Positions 22,827 to 34,683 of a stretch of 64,000 nt of DNA are shown piece by piece. The DNA lies in contig JAVLRN010000004.1 in the NCBI GenBank assembly GCA_032821775.1, forward strand, positions 1,302,001 through 1,366,000, written 5' to 3'. The DNA comes from Sanguinoderma infundibulare. Taxonomy: Eukaryota; Basidiomycota; Agaricomycetes; Polyporales; Polyporaceae. Position numbers and translations under genes: made by a program. The notes below the pieces were generated by a model. That model was not told where the DNA came from. It saw nothing but the letters and a program-made list of their open reading frames with translations, and did not search any database. The first letter of the stretch is position 1. Each line of letters starts with the position of its first letter.

Positions 22827-25216
22827 TCAGTAGGGATACGGATAGGGATGATACGCACGACGGTCGTCGGCGGGAGGATACGTCTGTGGAGCATTCTGAA
22901 AGAAGGGAGGGGGTATATATACCGGAGGAGGGATATAGGAAGGCGGGGAAGGGAATGGCACAGCTCGGGAAGCATACCAAGTCGGGTCATACTGATTGGT
23001 CGGCGGCGAAGGCGACATGAATGAGCTAGGACCATAAGGGCTATTCAACCGAGAGTGCAAAGCGCATGTTAGGCCGCAGCTTCGAACACACATGGAATGT
23101 TACGTACCCTGGAACACCTATATGCCCTGGTGCAGGAAGACGAGGATCGAAGCCTATGCCGTGATAATTCCGGACACTCGCCTCGCAGTGGACAGTCGGG
23201 GGCGAACCGCCAGGTACAACCGTATGTGGCTTATTAGACGATGAGGGTTCCGGGAGACGGGGGTTGGGAGAAGGGGTAGGTTGTCTCTGCGATGCCACTG
23301 GCTGGCGGGACGTGGACCATGCAGGGGGAGTGGTACGAACAGCGGGCAGCGCAGGGCTCTTCTCGAGGCCTGGGGGGCATGGGAAAGACACGTTTGCCTC
23401 TCGGAGCATCTCCTCGTAGACGCTGCCGAAGAGCTCGAGGTGAGCGTCGACCGTCGTATCTGGCCACCTTTTGCAAGGCGTGAAAGAGAGCCGGACGGCC
23501 CGCTCTGTGTCGCCGAATACCTTCGAGGTACGCGTCCAGGAGGCGATGTGGTCCTCGGTGCAACTATGGGAATACTCATCGCGGGTGAGCATCCCGCGAA
23601 TGATGAGGACCTTGGCCCAACGTGCAGGAGCTTCACGGGGATGCTCCTTGCATAATCCAAGGAAAATCAAGAATATGTTCTTCCCGACCGACTCGGGATG
23701 ATATAGCTGAAAACATCTGAAAACCTCCGGGCGTTCCACCTGGAGGGTTTCAAACTGGAGCATAGCAAATCGAGAAACGAGCCAGTGTGGGAAGCGAAAT
23801 GGGGGAACGGGATTGCAGTTGATCGTGAGATTGCCTGATCGGTCCGTTTGAGAACGGGCAGGCACCACGTAGATGGTACGCCATTTCGCTTTGACAGGCT
23901 TGCCGTTGAAACGGAGGTTGTACAGGTCGTCGCCCAGGTTGGCCATGCGATGCACCAGTTGGACGGGGTTGTCGCGACGCGTATACGCGCATCCAGCGTA
24001 ATAGCGTGGCCGCGTCGGATCTTTTCCGTTACTATCACGTCGCAGGACAAGACCGAAATGGTGCTGATAGATCTCGCAGAGGAGAACCGCGATGGTAACG
24101 CCGTCGGCCTCGAATACTGGGAGGCGGAGTTCGACACCGTAGCTGGTCACCATCACACGTGGGAGCTCGACGTGATCAAAGGGATCAGTAGCAATGGTAG
24201 CGGTATCGTTGTTCGTGGTTACCTACATACAAAACAAATTAGCTGAGATTCCTGACCGAACGGTGATTCGCACTGACAAGCGGAGGGTATGACTGTTTCG
24301 CATTTGTGCCAAGTTGCGGAGTGAAATCGAAGGGGATATCTAGCAGGCGTGGAGAGGGTGACAGAAGGCACTGCAAAGGATGGTTGGCTTCGACGTCGGG
24401 ACTCAACGTTACCCCCTGTTCGCTGAGCGACCCTTCTGGAAAGATCGGTCCGAAGGCGAAGAGGCTCGTGTCCCAACTGTCTCGCATGATCTCGTATTGT
24501 AGCCGCAAGAACGCGCCCTTGCCCTCCCCATAGTTGGTCGGCATGTTGACTCCGAAGAGGCCCATCAGGCAGTACGCCTCGTCCTCTACACGGGTGGTCT
24601 TCCGCGCCGAGGCCCAGGACATGCGAGTGGCAAGAGAGAATTCGGCGAGCCTCGCCTCCCGAACCAAGACCCTCCCGTCCACTCCGGTGATCTCGTGAAG
24701 CAAACTCGCGAGGTCGGCTTTGTTCCCCAATTCGTGCCAGTCGACGGATAGGAAGATGAGGAAAGCGGGGGCAATGAGTTCCTGGAGCGTCCACCCCCGC
24801 GTGTGCCACCGACTCTTCCGGAACGCCGAGCCGGGCGCGTGGAGTACGCAGTCGCTCGGGACGTCTACGAGGTAGGCATAGCAAATCTCGGCCTGAGAGT
24901 ACCATTCGAACATGGAGTTGATAGCCTCGGAGAGCTCGCTGCTGCTCGTCTTGTCGATGCAGGACGAGTCGATCCATACCCATCCATACCCGTCCTTCTC
25001 CGCGAGGATGCAGCACTCACGGATCTTGGGTGAGAGCTCTGGATCGTCTCGAGGGTTGGTCCCGTCCTCTCTGCAGCGCTTCTCGATAGCGCGGACTTGT
25101 TGGAAGGTCTGCTCGTCTCCGGTCCAGGTATGCGAGAGGATAGCGTATCCCCCATCGACGGCAGCGGGCCCGGAGAAGTAGTGTAGCTCGGCGCGGTCGG
25201 TGCTGAGCAACCACAT
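22827..25216 (-). CDS. HET-domain protein, right (inverted) copy
   Basis: Three exons on the minus strand (25216-24278, 24222-23108, 23040-22827) encode 755 residues with the same splice sites as the left copy. The HET domain is intact (GYAILSHTW, VWIDSSCID, RGWTLQELIAP). By direct comparison, residues 1-255 differ from the left copy at only seven positions. The next ~65 residues differ at twenty. A further divergent patch lies in the middle of exon 2 (around LQFETLQVERPEVF). No stop or frameshift was seen in either copy, so both may be expressed. Confidence 0.88.
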
Positions 25217-25459
25217 GTCGGCGTGGACTACCTGACAGAAATATACCTTTTTTCAGACACTATGCAGGTAGGAAATCGACTTTGCACGTACTAGGTACTA
25301 TCGTGTGTTCTTGGGTGGCCCGCGGTGAAGATACGACAGCAGAGAGGGAGCGGGGGATTCAAGGGGTGAAGAGGGGCCAGAAGGAACGGGCAAGGCTCTT
25401 AAGAACGAGGATTGCATGTTTTGCACGAGGCGTTGACCACCATGTGTCATTAGAGTTCA

Positions 25460-25526
25460 CTTCCTGGGCGATAGTTCCGTCCGAGAAGTAGTGTTGTTTG
25501 GTACGGTTGGTGATGAGCAACCACAT
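25460..25526 (-). pseudogene. HET-gene 5' remnant (right arm)
   Basis: The start MWLLITNRTKQHYFSDG is followed by loss of homology; it is the mirror of the remnant at 16538-16607. Here it runs straight into the sequence shared with 17338-17440 without the BTB insert. Confidence 0.5.
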
Positions 25527-26136
25527 ACCGGTGTCGGCTACGTCACCGTAACCTTTTGTAAGATCTCTGGCACACAAATAGGAGATCGGACATGGACGCA
25601 CCAAAGAATGCTGCGGGATCTTTGAGTCTGCACGTAGGTGGTGCAGGTCGGACAGTTGAGGGAAAGCGTTGACGTTGGGAGGGGCAGGCCGAGGGAAGCT
25701 CGGAAGAGGCGGCTGTACGGCGTTCGGCGAAACGTGACAGGCACAGCCATATCATGATACTGATGAGGGCCTGTGCTCGTCGCACTTTCTCTTTCGACCG
25801 ACATTTTTGAGTCCAGCTGCGTCGACCCTTGCGCTAACACTGGCTCCTGTAGATACGGCTGCAGATAGGGGGTGGGTGACCACGGCAATTTCCGCTCAAC
25901 GATGAGGGCAGCAGGAATTTGGAGTTCACAATGCAGGCAGTCCAGTCTGCTAGGACGACCCTCCTGCACTTGACCTCATTCAGCCCGCGCCACGCCATTC
26001 CTAATATCGCGTTCACACACCGCTGCGAGCGATGCATAGGCTCTCACCACGAATCCACAGAAGTGCTTGTGAACTTCGACGGAAGCCAGCTATTAATCGG
26101 ACGCTTACGCCTGCCGCCCATCCCGCCATAGCCCAG

Positions 26137-26597
26137 GCCGTTCTTCCTCTACGGCACGCTCCAGGCGTTGCCGCTCCTGGCGTGGGCGACAATGGGAGAC
26201 TCTAGGAGCATCACCGCGGTAGAACCGCTCGTCCGGCACGCGCGCGCGAGGGTGCGCCCAGTTCGCGTTGCATGGCAAGGACTACCCAGCGGTCGTCAGG
26301 CACGCCGAGACCTCGATCGTCGACGGGCTGCTCATTCTGCCAGCGAATGGCTCGCAGCGGAGGAAGTTGGACGACTTCGAGGGCGAGACGTATCAGGTGA
26401 CTGCGGTCGTGGTACGGACCGTGAATGCCGAGGGAGAAGAGGAAGTGGACGAGGTCGATGCGGATATGTACGTCTGGAATCGGAATAGAGATGCGGTGTC
26501 CGAAGAGCCATGGGAGCTCGATGTGTTCGTTCGGGAACGGTTGGACGATTGGCTGGATCTGTTTGGGGGGGATGGAGTTGGTGGGAGAGGACGTTGA
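26137..26597 (+). pseudogene. Gamma-glutamylcyclotransferase-like gene, frameshifted
   Basis: It starts after a CAG acceptor with PFFLYGTLQALPLLAWATM, the GGCT/AIG2 signature. The frame is lost near 26240, where two bases are missing relative to the left copy (CGGCACGCGCGCGCG against CAGCATGCGCACGTGCG). It resumes in another frame at 26268 (HGKDYPAVVRHAE) to WELDVFVRERLDDWLDLFGG and a stop at 26595-26597. The catalytic-region acidic block (LDDFEG) is present. Family enzymes cyclise gamma-glutamyl amines, but this copy is probably inactive unless the deletion is a sequence error. Confidence 0.6.
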
Positions 26598-26855
26598 GGA
26601 GACGACTGTCGACGTAGGGGCTGGCCACAAATAGGCGATGCCGTGACAAACCATAGCGTGTATACATAGTGTGTCTTTCCCTCTGGCCGTACATTCTTAG
26701 GCTCTGTGGGTTGGCGGCGGAACCCCGTCTCCGTCCCACATGCCTTAGTTTCAATGCGTTCAGTGTCGATGGAGTCTTGGTGTCGACATCGCCCAGGGAT
26801 GATGCAGTACAAATACAACATGATTTGTTGATGATGGCACCTGGTACATACACGT

Positions 26856-27571
26856 TCAAGCAGCGAGCGAGGCAACGTACTGCTGCCTGTAGGGGTTCGC
26901 ATCGAGCGCGGGCTCGCGAGGGAGCCCAATCCACTTAGGCGCTTCCTGTGCACGCAGAACGATATGCAAGGCAACGCGGTGATCAGGATTGATGCATGGC
27001 GGGGACGAGATCAGTGTCCGTACCTTGAACAGCCTCATGGATCGCACAGCATTGTTGCTGTCGAGCGTGAAACGGTGGTAGATCCCAGCGGGGACGATGA
27101 GGAGATCATTTTCCTCGACCTGGTGTAGAAAGATGATGAAAGTCAGCGTGCGCGATGAGACGACGGAGAGGCACTCACATGAATACGGATCCAACGCTTG
27201 TCGTCCTTGCTCCGGACATCGAAATATCCCGAGCCATCGCGGATGTAGCGGATCTCCTCGTCCTCGTGGAGATGCTCCTCGTAGAACGCCTTGAGCTTGG
27301 CCTCGTAGGCGTCGCCGAGGCCCTCCTTCGTGATGGTGATCTGTTCAAGTGTGTCGTCAGAATTGCGACTGGATCCCCAATACTCGCAACGAACCTCGTC
27401 TCGAGCGACGTAGCCGCGTTCCTCGGCGATGGCGTCGACGCTTTGAAGGGTCTCGTTGGCGAAGGCGAGGACGCCAACTTCCTTCAATGCCTCGAGGCCG
27501 AGGTACTCGCCAGTGGAATCATGGGGGGCGGTGGGGTGTTCGCCCGACTCATCGTGGTAGTACGCGCGCAT
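26856..27571 (-). CDS. ADI1: Acireductone dioxygenase (ARD), methionine salvage
   Basis: Four exons (27571-27395, 27340-27179, 27119-27024, 26945-26856) give 174 residues, the usual ARD length. The cupin metal site is complete: HLHEDEE supplies two histidines and a glutamate, and GIYHRF supplies the last histidine. The start [10 protein letters not shown] and the block [14 protein letters not shown] are typical. The enzyme oxidises the acireductone intermediate of the methionine salvage pathway in cytosol or nucleus; the bound metal (iron or nickel) decides the products. ADI1 is the yeast name. All introns are GT-AG and no lesion was seen. It is a conserved housekeeping gene beside a rearranged region. 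Confidence 0.92.
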
Positions 27572-28140
27572 GTTGCTCCCTGCGTCCGGGTGTGCTGCGT
27601 GGTCGTGATGGTCTTGGACAAGTTGTGGGATGGCTGAGTGATGCAGACTGCGAGAGTGGATGTCCCACTATTCTTAAGCAATCGGCGAAGCACGATCGTC
27701 ACCAGAGCTCAGCACGACAAGTATAGAGCTGGTTGGCACGACAGGTTCCGTGGCCTATTCCTAGACAAACCTAAGGCAAACGGAGTGGCAGGTCAAGACG
27801 TCGACTCCCAGCGTTTCCGAGTCCCTGGCGCATCTGGAGCGGGGGTCACGACCATCACGGAGTGTTATGCACCACAGTCACAGGAAGTCACAGGCCTGGA
27901 CTCGTTGCGTCCGCCCATCGCTGTCTGCTCGCTGTGTGCGCTCGAAACACGTTTACCAACATTTGTCTTCTCTAAATCTGCGAAATATCAACTCCAGACT
28001 GCTACTGGCATCATTACCCTGCTCTCAACCACGTCCGACTCCAACTGTCTGGCCAGGAAACGAGGACGACTCCCGTGCGCGGATTCTAGCGACGCGCTTG
28101 CCAGTCTTGGTGCCACTGGAAAGCGAGTCGACAAGGTGCT
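27572..28140. other. ARD promoter side and leader-like remnant of a BTB copy
   Basis: There is no intact gene. The stretch near 27840-27900 (GTCACGACCATCACGGAGT) recurs near 33370 ahead of another BTB pseudogene, so it is part of a duplicated BTB upstream region. Confidence 0.4.
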
Positions 28141-28840
28141 CTAGTACAAAGATAAGACTGTCGTTCTGATCGCACAAGAGGCCGAGTTTCGCGTGTACAA
28201 GGGTATACTTGCCGAGCACTCTCCCGTCTTCAAGAGCATGTTTTCCGTCCTCCTGCCGTAACCCGGGATTCCGACTGCCCTGTCTTCCACCTTAAGGACT
28301 CCCCAGATGACCTGCGCCATATCCTTCGGCTGGCGTGCCTAGCGCGGACACCAGGTACGTTCCCTCCCATTCTCGCCCGCATATACCCATGTCCCTTAGG
28401 CACACAGTCCCTACGCGAACGACTATCCACGATATCCATCCTTCGAAGCCATCTCCGCAACGATTCGTCTGGAGAAGAAGTACCAGATGTCTCACCTCGT
28501 CGGGCACACCCTCCACTACCTCAAAGAGTACTACACGGACGACTTCGACGAGTGGAAGCCTGGAGGACGCCACTGACTGCGGTCCGCCGGGCTTCTTCCC
28601 AGAACACGCCATCGGTGTCTTTAACCTCGCTCGACTTACCGGCATAGTCTCTCTGCTCCCGACCGCTCTCCTTATCTGCTGTGGACTTGGCAAGGCCGTT
28701 GTCAACGGCTTCCAACGCGCAGATGGCACGCGCTAGTACCTCACCTTGGACGACATCGGACTCTGCTTCGAGGCGCGGAGCAGGATCACGCTTGTCTGCG
28801 TCGCGATGGCTCTGCGCGCGTGCGGAATGAGTCGACGAGG
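28141..28840 (+). pseudogene. BTB-family pseudogene
   Basis: Order is preserved but frames are broken. EAEFRVYKGILAEHSPVFK is followed by a stop and frame change at about 28258. A second piece is DSPDDLRHILRLACLA, with an intron at 28354-28412. Then come IRLEKKYQMSHLVGH and HAIGVFNLARLTG, with a further frame break at 28561-28580. A TAG interrupts the family motif before LTLDDIGLCFEAR (28734-28736). It shares its intron and upstream sequence with the copy at 33655. Confidence 0.7.
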
Positions 28841-29031
28841 TGCGAGGGTCGCGTTGTCTGTCGGACCCCTTTGTGCACGTGGAAGCTCGCATCGAGTCTG
28901 CACCGCGCCTCGAAAGTCTTGTGCAGCCCGGACTCCTTTGCATCCCTCCCTCACCTGTACGCGGGCGCGGCTGTTTGCTCGTCCTGATTCGCCATGTTAG
29001 AAGAACAGGACAAGAAGGCGGCGGCTCCAGC
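28841..29031. other. Short spacer without a recognised gene
   Basis: No family resemblance was found; the expected C-terminal BTB tail is not recognisable here. Confidence 0.3.
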
Positions 29032-29500
29032 TCAAGAGATTCTGGCGCGTAGAGCCTGGACGGGTATGTGCTTTGTTCTCCAATGGACAACCCATCCGTG
29101 ACTCCACAACGCGCTTGTAGATTCACCGATGATCCCCATCCTCGTCCACGTCCCATCGACTAGCGCAGCTGCAAGAACCGGTGACGGCGTCCGGCTTGCG
29201 CCCGCGCCCGCCAGTTGCGTTTGTATTGTTGGTGCCGACGATCCAGTCTGCGTCTGCGTCGCCGTAACAGTCGCGGTGGTCGACGTCGACGCATTCACGC
29301 GCACCATCTGTTGTCGCTGTTGCGTCTCCTGCGCCAACCTCAACTCCGCCGCCAGCGCCCGCGCCTGCCTCTCCCTCTCCCTCGCCCCTCTCCTCTCTGC
29401 GCGTCCCTGAGCGTAGCCGTAGTCCCAGTCGATGGCGCTGCTGCAGTAGACGTAGATCCAGATCCTCCCCCAGCTTCCCCACCGCTGGGGTTTCTTGTTA
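29032..29500 (-). other. Possible coding fragment with low-complexity, coiled-coil-like composition
   Basis: The minus strand has a frame reading SSAIDWDYGYAQGRAER, then an Arg/Glu/Gln-rich helical stretch (AAELRLAQETQQRQQ), then Thr/Gln repeats to a stop at 29032. Upstream the frame meets a stop just before 29520 and no first exon is apparent. It could be the 3' exon of a gene or a composition artefact. Confidence 0.2.
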
Positions 29501-29884
29501 TTGGCATTTGCGGGGGCTTACCCCACCGCCTCGGAGTCGTGTTTCCGACACTGTTTACACGTTGCACGTTTGCGCGTGGGGTCGCACGATGTATATTTTA
29601 GCAGGTACTCTCCGCAACCTCCAAGCGCGCGCAATTGCACGAGATAGGTATCTATCATGGAGCCCAGTATGCGTGTACTGCTTGTAGCGTTACCCCGAAT
29701 TGCATATGGTTCCTTATTGTTGTGTATATCTTGCCTATGAAATTTCATTCTTGTTGTTATCAGAAAGAACACTGCAGGTGGTGACTCAACGTTTGGATAC
29801 AAGCAACACTACAGATAAGACACGGAGATATGTATATGTGCCGTTGTCGTAGAACTACCAACGAACCAGTTGCTTGCTCCCTAG
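29501..29884. other. Intergenic stretch
   Basis: AT-richer than its surroundings, and probably the 3' region of the DUF6534 gene on the minus strand. No gene was recognised. Confidence 0.4.
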
Positions 29885-32143
29885 TTACACGATATTCGTA
29901 TCCGATCCACCAATGCGATACTTCGTCTCCGATTGCTCGCTCCCCGTCTGGACAGACGTTTCTTCCTTCACATTCAAGCCGATGGCGACTATCTGCTGAA
30001 GCTCTTGCGCTGACTGTAGGCGCGTCGAGGTCAGCATACACCGGGAGATGAACATGATGAGGGGACACAGACTTGTTCGACTGCGATATTGCCCATCGTT
30101 CGGAATCGGGCAGCCATGTGGGTTGAACGGGTGGTGGTTTCCCTAGCGTCGCCGAGGGTTCCAAGAGACCGGCGGGTGTTCAGACTAGAGGCTGCTTAGG
30201 AACGGAAATGAAGGGGGCTACAAGTGCACTCACGCCACCAGGAAGGTGTTCGCATACACTGGCGAGATATGAGGATCCCGTCAGTGCTGGAACCGGTACG
30301 CAGTCATGCCACGTTCACGCACTCTTGAGTAAGATGGCCGAAAGCGCCACCCATATAAAGGTATCGGGCCAAGCCACAGCCTGCGTTTGCCGGAATCAGA
30401 TAGAGACATGCGTAGGAGATAGACGGAGATAGACGTACAGCGACGACGTTCAAGACGTGGATGACGCTGTAAGAGACAGACATCGGCGGTAAGCTCGAGG
30501 TCTGTGTGCTTGACGGAATGGTGAACACGTTTGCCTACCAGGTCACAAGTCCTAGCACAGGATTAAAACAAGATTACAATGGTAATAGAATTTGGCGTGG
30601 TATGGCTTACCCGTGCTCATTGAATAGGCAACAAGGACGTCCAGCAGGGAATCAGTCCTATTATGATTGAGTCTTAGTATTCAAGCAGGAAGATAAGGGC
30701 TGATCGAGCTGCTACCTTGTAAACCCGGTGCGACTGTGACGTAACACATACACCAATGCGCCGGTCATGATCATATCTCCGACCATTTGGACCGAAGAGC
30801 CAACGTATACCAGCCACTAGAGGAACCTGTGATTAATCTGAGGCTACGCCGAGCCAGCACGTCATTCCAAGCGTACCGAAAAGCGAAAGAAGGCGGGGAA
30901 ACTTTGGACCTGGAACCTAACGGTGGCACGGAAGCGGGTCAGGCTTGGAGATGTGGACGACAGACATGAAATCTCACATTTTGACAGACAAAACTACAAC
31001 CCGAAGAAATTAGCGAGAATGGCAACGTCTCTGGAAGGGAATCCGCACCTGCGAAGAATCCTATCGCGACACAAAATCGATGTCGATAACTATGGCGCAG
31101 TTCTGAGCGAAATTTGATACTCACCAACGTTCCCCGAGATGAGAATCATCTGAGGTGCCTTTAGCAAGTGAGTGCGAGGAGGCTGGGGATAAATCCTACC
31201 GCGATAACGACAAGCGGTTTGAACTTGGGCGAAACTGTTTACAAGTGAGAATGACGTCTAAGGCGCATTGACGGCGAACGCACCGATCCAAACGCGGCGG
31301 GCGAAAAAACTGCGGGATGCGAGGTGAGGACGGCATCCGGAAAGAACAAATGTAGACCTCAAGAACCAACCTCTGGGCTATTAACGCAGCAACGGCCTAC
31401 AACGCAACACAGTGAATTAGCGCTGTTGTTTGTGTCATGCGAGAAATCTGCTCACGCCGGGTGCCGGTAACAGCTTTGAATAATCAAAGGTTAGCAGCAA
31501 CTCGTAGCAGTGTAGTGCGGCTCCTTACACTCGCAGACCTTCGAGATGATGTCACAAATGATCAGTATACTACCGCCGAATATCTATATCAGTAGCACTT
31601 ACCATACCGGAGGCTTGAGAAATAAATACAGAGGATCCCAGTACTGGTTAACAACATAAAAATATCTAGTAACGATGGTCATCAGCAGCGATGATTTTTC
31701 CCATTCCGAGTAAAACATGGTGATCCTTACGTGGCGTGCAGAATGAGGATAGTAGTGAACGTCTCGAACAATCTACCGAGAATCCCGTCAGTGTGAGTAC
31801 GCCAAAACCTTTGATTGCACGCACACGACGATGACAACCTGCAAGCGTATACATTAGCGAGTCATCCACACGTCCCATGGACCAACAAAAACGTGTACCT
31901 ACCCAAATCTTGAGAAACGCTCGGTCATCTGGGTAGGAACGGAAGTAATGGAACGTTTGAAGATAAACGGTGCCGCCTAGACTGAAAAGATAAGTGGCAT
32001 GAGTCTGTCCATCTGATCCCACCAGAAGAAATAACGGCTCACAAGACACTGGCGCATGCTCCGAGAAACCAAGCACCCATAGTGTTGTCCATTGGGATGC
32101 GAGGCAAGAGTGCGAATGGGTCAAGAAGAGGGGGGGATGACAT
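29885..32143 (-). CDS. DUF6534-family membrane protein, many short exons
   Basis: A minus-strand model can be threaded through about a dozen short GT-AG exons. The start is MSSPPLLDPFALLPRIPMD and the first helix GAWFLGACASVL, followed by LGGTVYLQTFHYFRSYP and VVLFETFTTILILHATYF. Next are NQYWDPLYLFLKPPVW and the family hallmark QSFFARRVWIG, then VYVGSSVQMVGDMIM, RHSRTGFTRTDSLLD and a C-terminal end NTRRSL. The last exon finishes at 29885 after KYRIGGSDTNIV. DUF6534 proteins are seven-helix membrane proteins of basidiomycetes without known function. Several splice choices are by eye, so exon ends may shift. No definite lesion was seen. Confidence 0.7.
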
Positions 32144-33654
32144 GATAACGTTAACAGGAAACCGAGTACCGTTGCAGTAGGGTGGTCGGATAGGGTGACT
32201 TGCGGATAGGTGGTTTGAACGCCCTTTATATAGACTCTGAGTGGAGGACATCAAACGCAAGCTCTCCGCTGAGTATCGAAATAGAGTAAAATATTGCACA
32301 CATACACGACTGGTCCATGGATAGCGATGCTTGATGTAGACGAAACGTTGCGCCTTTCAACAGATGTTCCTGTCCACTCGAACAGCTTCCGGATTGCCGC
32401 CGAAGAAGTCAACATTGATTAGTACCGCTGTCACGGATATTATCATCGGGATGAAGGAGGAGATAGCGTGCGGCCAGTTCAGTCCTTGGCGCTCTCAATC
32501 ACGAGTTCCTATTGGATGGGTGGACGACAAACTTAACATTACTTAGTGACTGCAATGTACTGTACGTACCAGTGATGCTCGCATGCATAGCCTTGTAGCC
32601 TACCGTTGACGAAGTCAGGGTGATTCCTCCCACTGAAGGTGAGCAGCTCCTCCCTCGAGCTCAGAGAACCCCATTATGGAGACGGGTTCCTAGGATCATA
32701 GTAAGGGCATCGCATCACCATCGAAGCAGTCTTGTGGGCGCTGTTTCTTAATGCGGACGCTCGTCTCCCAAGAAGAATGCCTCGTACACTTCCAACTAAG
32801 TCAGTACAATGTCCACAGACAAAGATAGGCAGCCGCACCGATCATATGTATGACTGGTGGAACCTATACAGCATACCGCCGGCCGTGCCCAAGTTGCTTC
32901 TCAATCGTAGAATTCACGGAAGCCTTTCGGGATGTCGTACAGGCGCTTGGTCGGTGGACTTCATGAAAGGTGGTACCTTGCATCGTGACCCCACGATCAT
33001 GGGACTGGCACTCACCAACTCCCCCGCGTCATCACTATCGCCTTCCCACACCTCAACGACATCCCGAATGCTGATGGTTGGGCTATTGCATCCAGCCATG
33101 TAGAATCCGGCGGTGAAGTCTCTGTGTGCCATTGTCTGCATTCCTGCGCACGTTCGGTCTTCAGGTGGGCCGTCAAGAAAGATTTGGGCATGTGAGTGGC
33201 CGGAAGCCGGCCAAGCTGGCTCACCAGTGTGAGGCACGGAGCACGTCCTTGACGACGGAACGGATATCCGCGAGATTGCCCCTGTAGCCGCAGAGCTCTA
33301 CGGAGCGAGCAATGTTGGTGATTGAAGGAAAGGAAGAAAGTGGGCAAACTCGGTGACGCCGGACCGGTGGTGACGACCATCACGGAGTTTTGACATAACA
33401 GGGTGACTCAATGTCTCCTCACGCTTACGCATCTGCGTAGTCGGTTCAATCTCATCCGTTCTCCGTTCTCCAGGCTCATCCTTCCCTGTTTCTCTCTGGC
33501 TTATGACGGCAATTTGCTGAAGTGCTCGCCGTACTTACATGCTCACGCTGTTCTGGGCGATATTCGACTCCAACTATGGCCAGGAATGACGATAACTAGC
33601 AACGCGCAGTTCGGTTCACACTTGGTTCAGGCAATTGCAGAGGGGAAAGACAAC
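32144..33654. other. Gene-poor stretch with unconvincing frames
   Basis: A short minus-strand frame (33237-32914) can be read with one possible intron into about 60 residues, but it matches nothing I recognise. The part from about 33340 repeats the BTB upstream sequence also seen near 27840. Confidence 0.35.
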
Positions 33655-34400
33655 AAATGGGGAGAGCGAGGACAATGCTGTCTTTCTGGCTGCACAACAG
33701 GTAAGTTTCCATATGTACAAAGTTCTACTGGCCTCTCATTCCCCCGTCGCATGTTTTCCAGCCCTGGTGACCCTGGCGTTCCCCGAAATTTCGACTACCC
33801 TGTGTTCCACCTTACGAATGTTCGAGAGGTCCTCCAACATATCCTTTGGCTATGCGTACCCGGCATGCACACGAGGTATATTCCCTTGCATTCCACCGTG
33901 CATATACCCAGGTTGTTTCGGCACACAGTCCCTGCGCGCACACCCATTCACCTTCTGATGCCATTTCAGCCCAATTTGTCTGGGGCATAAGCGCACCCTC
34001 AACTACCTCAAGGAGTGCTAACTACTGCACGGACGACTTGGACGGATCGACTGCGTTTCGCCGCACGTCTCCTCAGAACATGCCATCGGCGTCGTCAACC
34101 TCGCTCGACTGACCAGCCCTGCTCGCGAGCACGCTACTCGGTTGCTGTGGACTATGCAAGGCGGTTGTCACCGCCTTCCGGTCCGCGGATGGCACGTGCG
34201 ATCACCTCACCTTGGACGACGTCGGACTTTGTTTCGACGTGCGGAACAGGATCGTGTGTGCGGGAGTCTCGATCGTGCGTACCGAAGGTGTCGACGAGGT
34301 GCAAGACGCGTAGTGCCTGTCGGAAGGCTTGGTGAAAGTTCGCGGCGAACCTGCACCCGAATCCATGGAGAGGGTGCTCGTGGCCGGGTTCTAGCTGGAA
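33655..34400 (+). pseudogene. BTB-family pseudogene
   Basis: It begins NAVFLAAQQ, then MYKVLLASHSPV in a new frame, then LQHILWLCVPGMHTR before an intron shared with the copy at 28141 (TGCATATACCCAG). The helical region HAIGVVNLARLT and the DDVGLCFDVRNRI-type block follow, with frame changes between them. Several stops exclude a single product. It is a sister of the 28141 copy. Confidence 0.65.
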
Positions 34401-34683
34401 TCTGCGTTGCCCTCCCGCCGGCGCTCGCCCATTGTCCGGATCTTCAATGACACGGCGCACAGCTTTGCGATGGTCCTTTCGTCTTGGTCGTCCGGGAATA
34501 CAGGTGTTCAAGCTGGAAGGAAATTCGCGTCCAGACATGCTAGCGACGTACTTAGCCAACATTCAGGTCTAATCCGCCGCTAGCAAGCGCTGCGTCACGG
34601 CGAAGATTCTACCACTGCACGCTTGTTCTGTTGAATATGCATTTAGTTATTACAATGGTATCAATCCATCCCCGTCCCGGCTG
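34401..34683. other. Short spacer without a recognised gene
   Basis: Nothing recognisable beyond possible 3' untranslated sequence of copy E. Confidence 0.3.

Larger units (their letters stand above)
22817..26457 (-). repeat. Right arm of the large inverted duplication
   Basis: Reverse-complement counterpart of 16004-20956. It holds the second HET gene, the HET 5' remnant and the cyclotransferase-like gene, but neither the transposon nor the BTB insert. The cyclotransferase sequence continues past 26457 to its natural stop at 26597. That makes the right arm the likelier source and the left arm the likelier copy. Confidence 0.85.

Noticed and set aside
32914..33237. Small minus-strand gene with one intron
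   Set aside because: It can be spliced to about 60 residues but has no recognisable motif or paralogue; not enough to call a gene.
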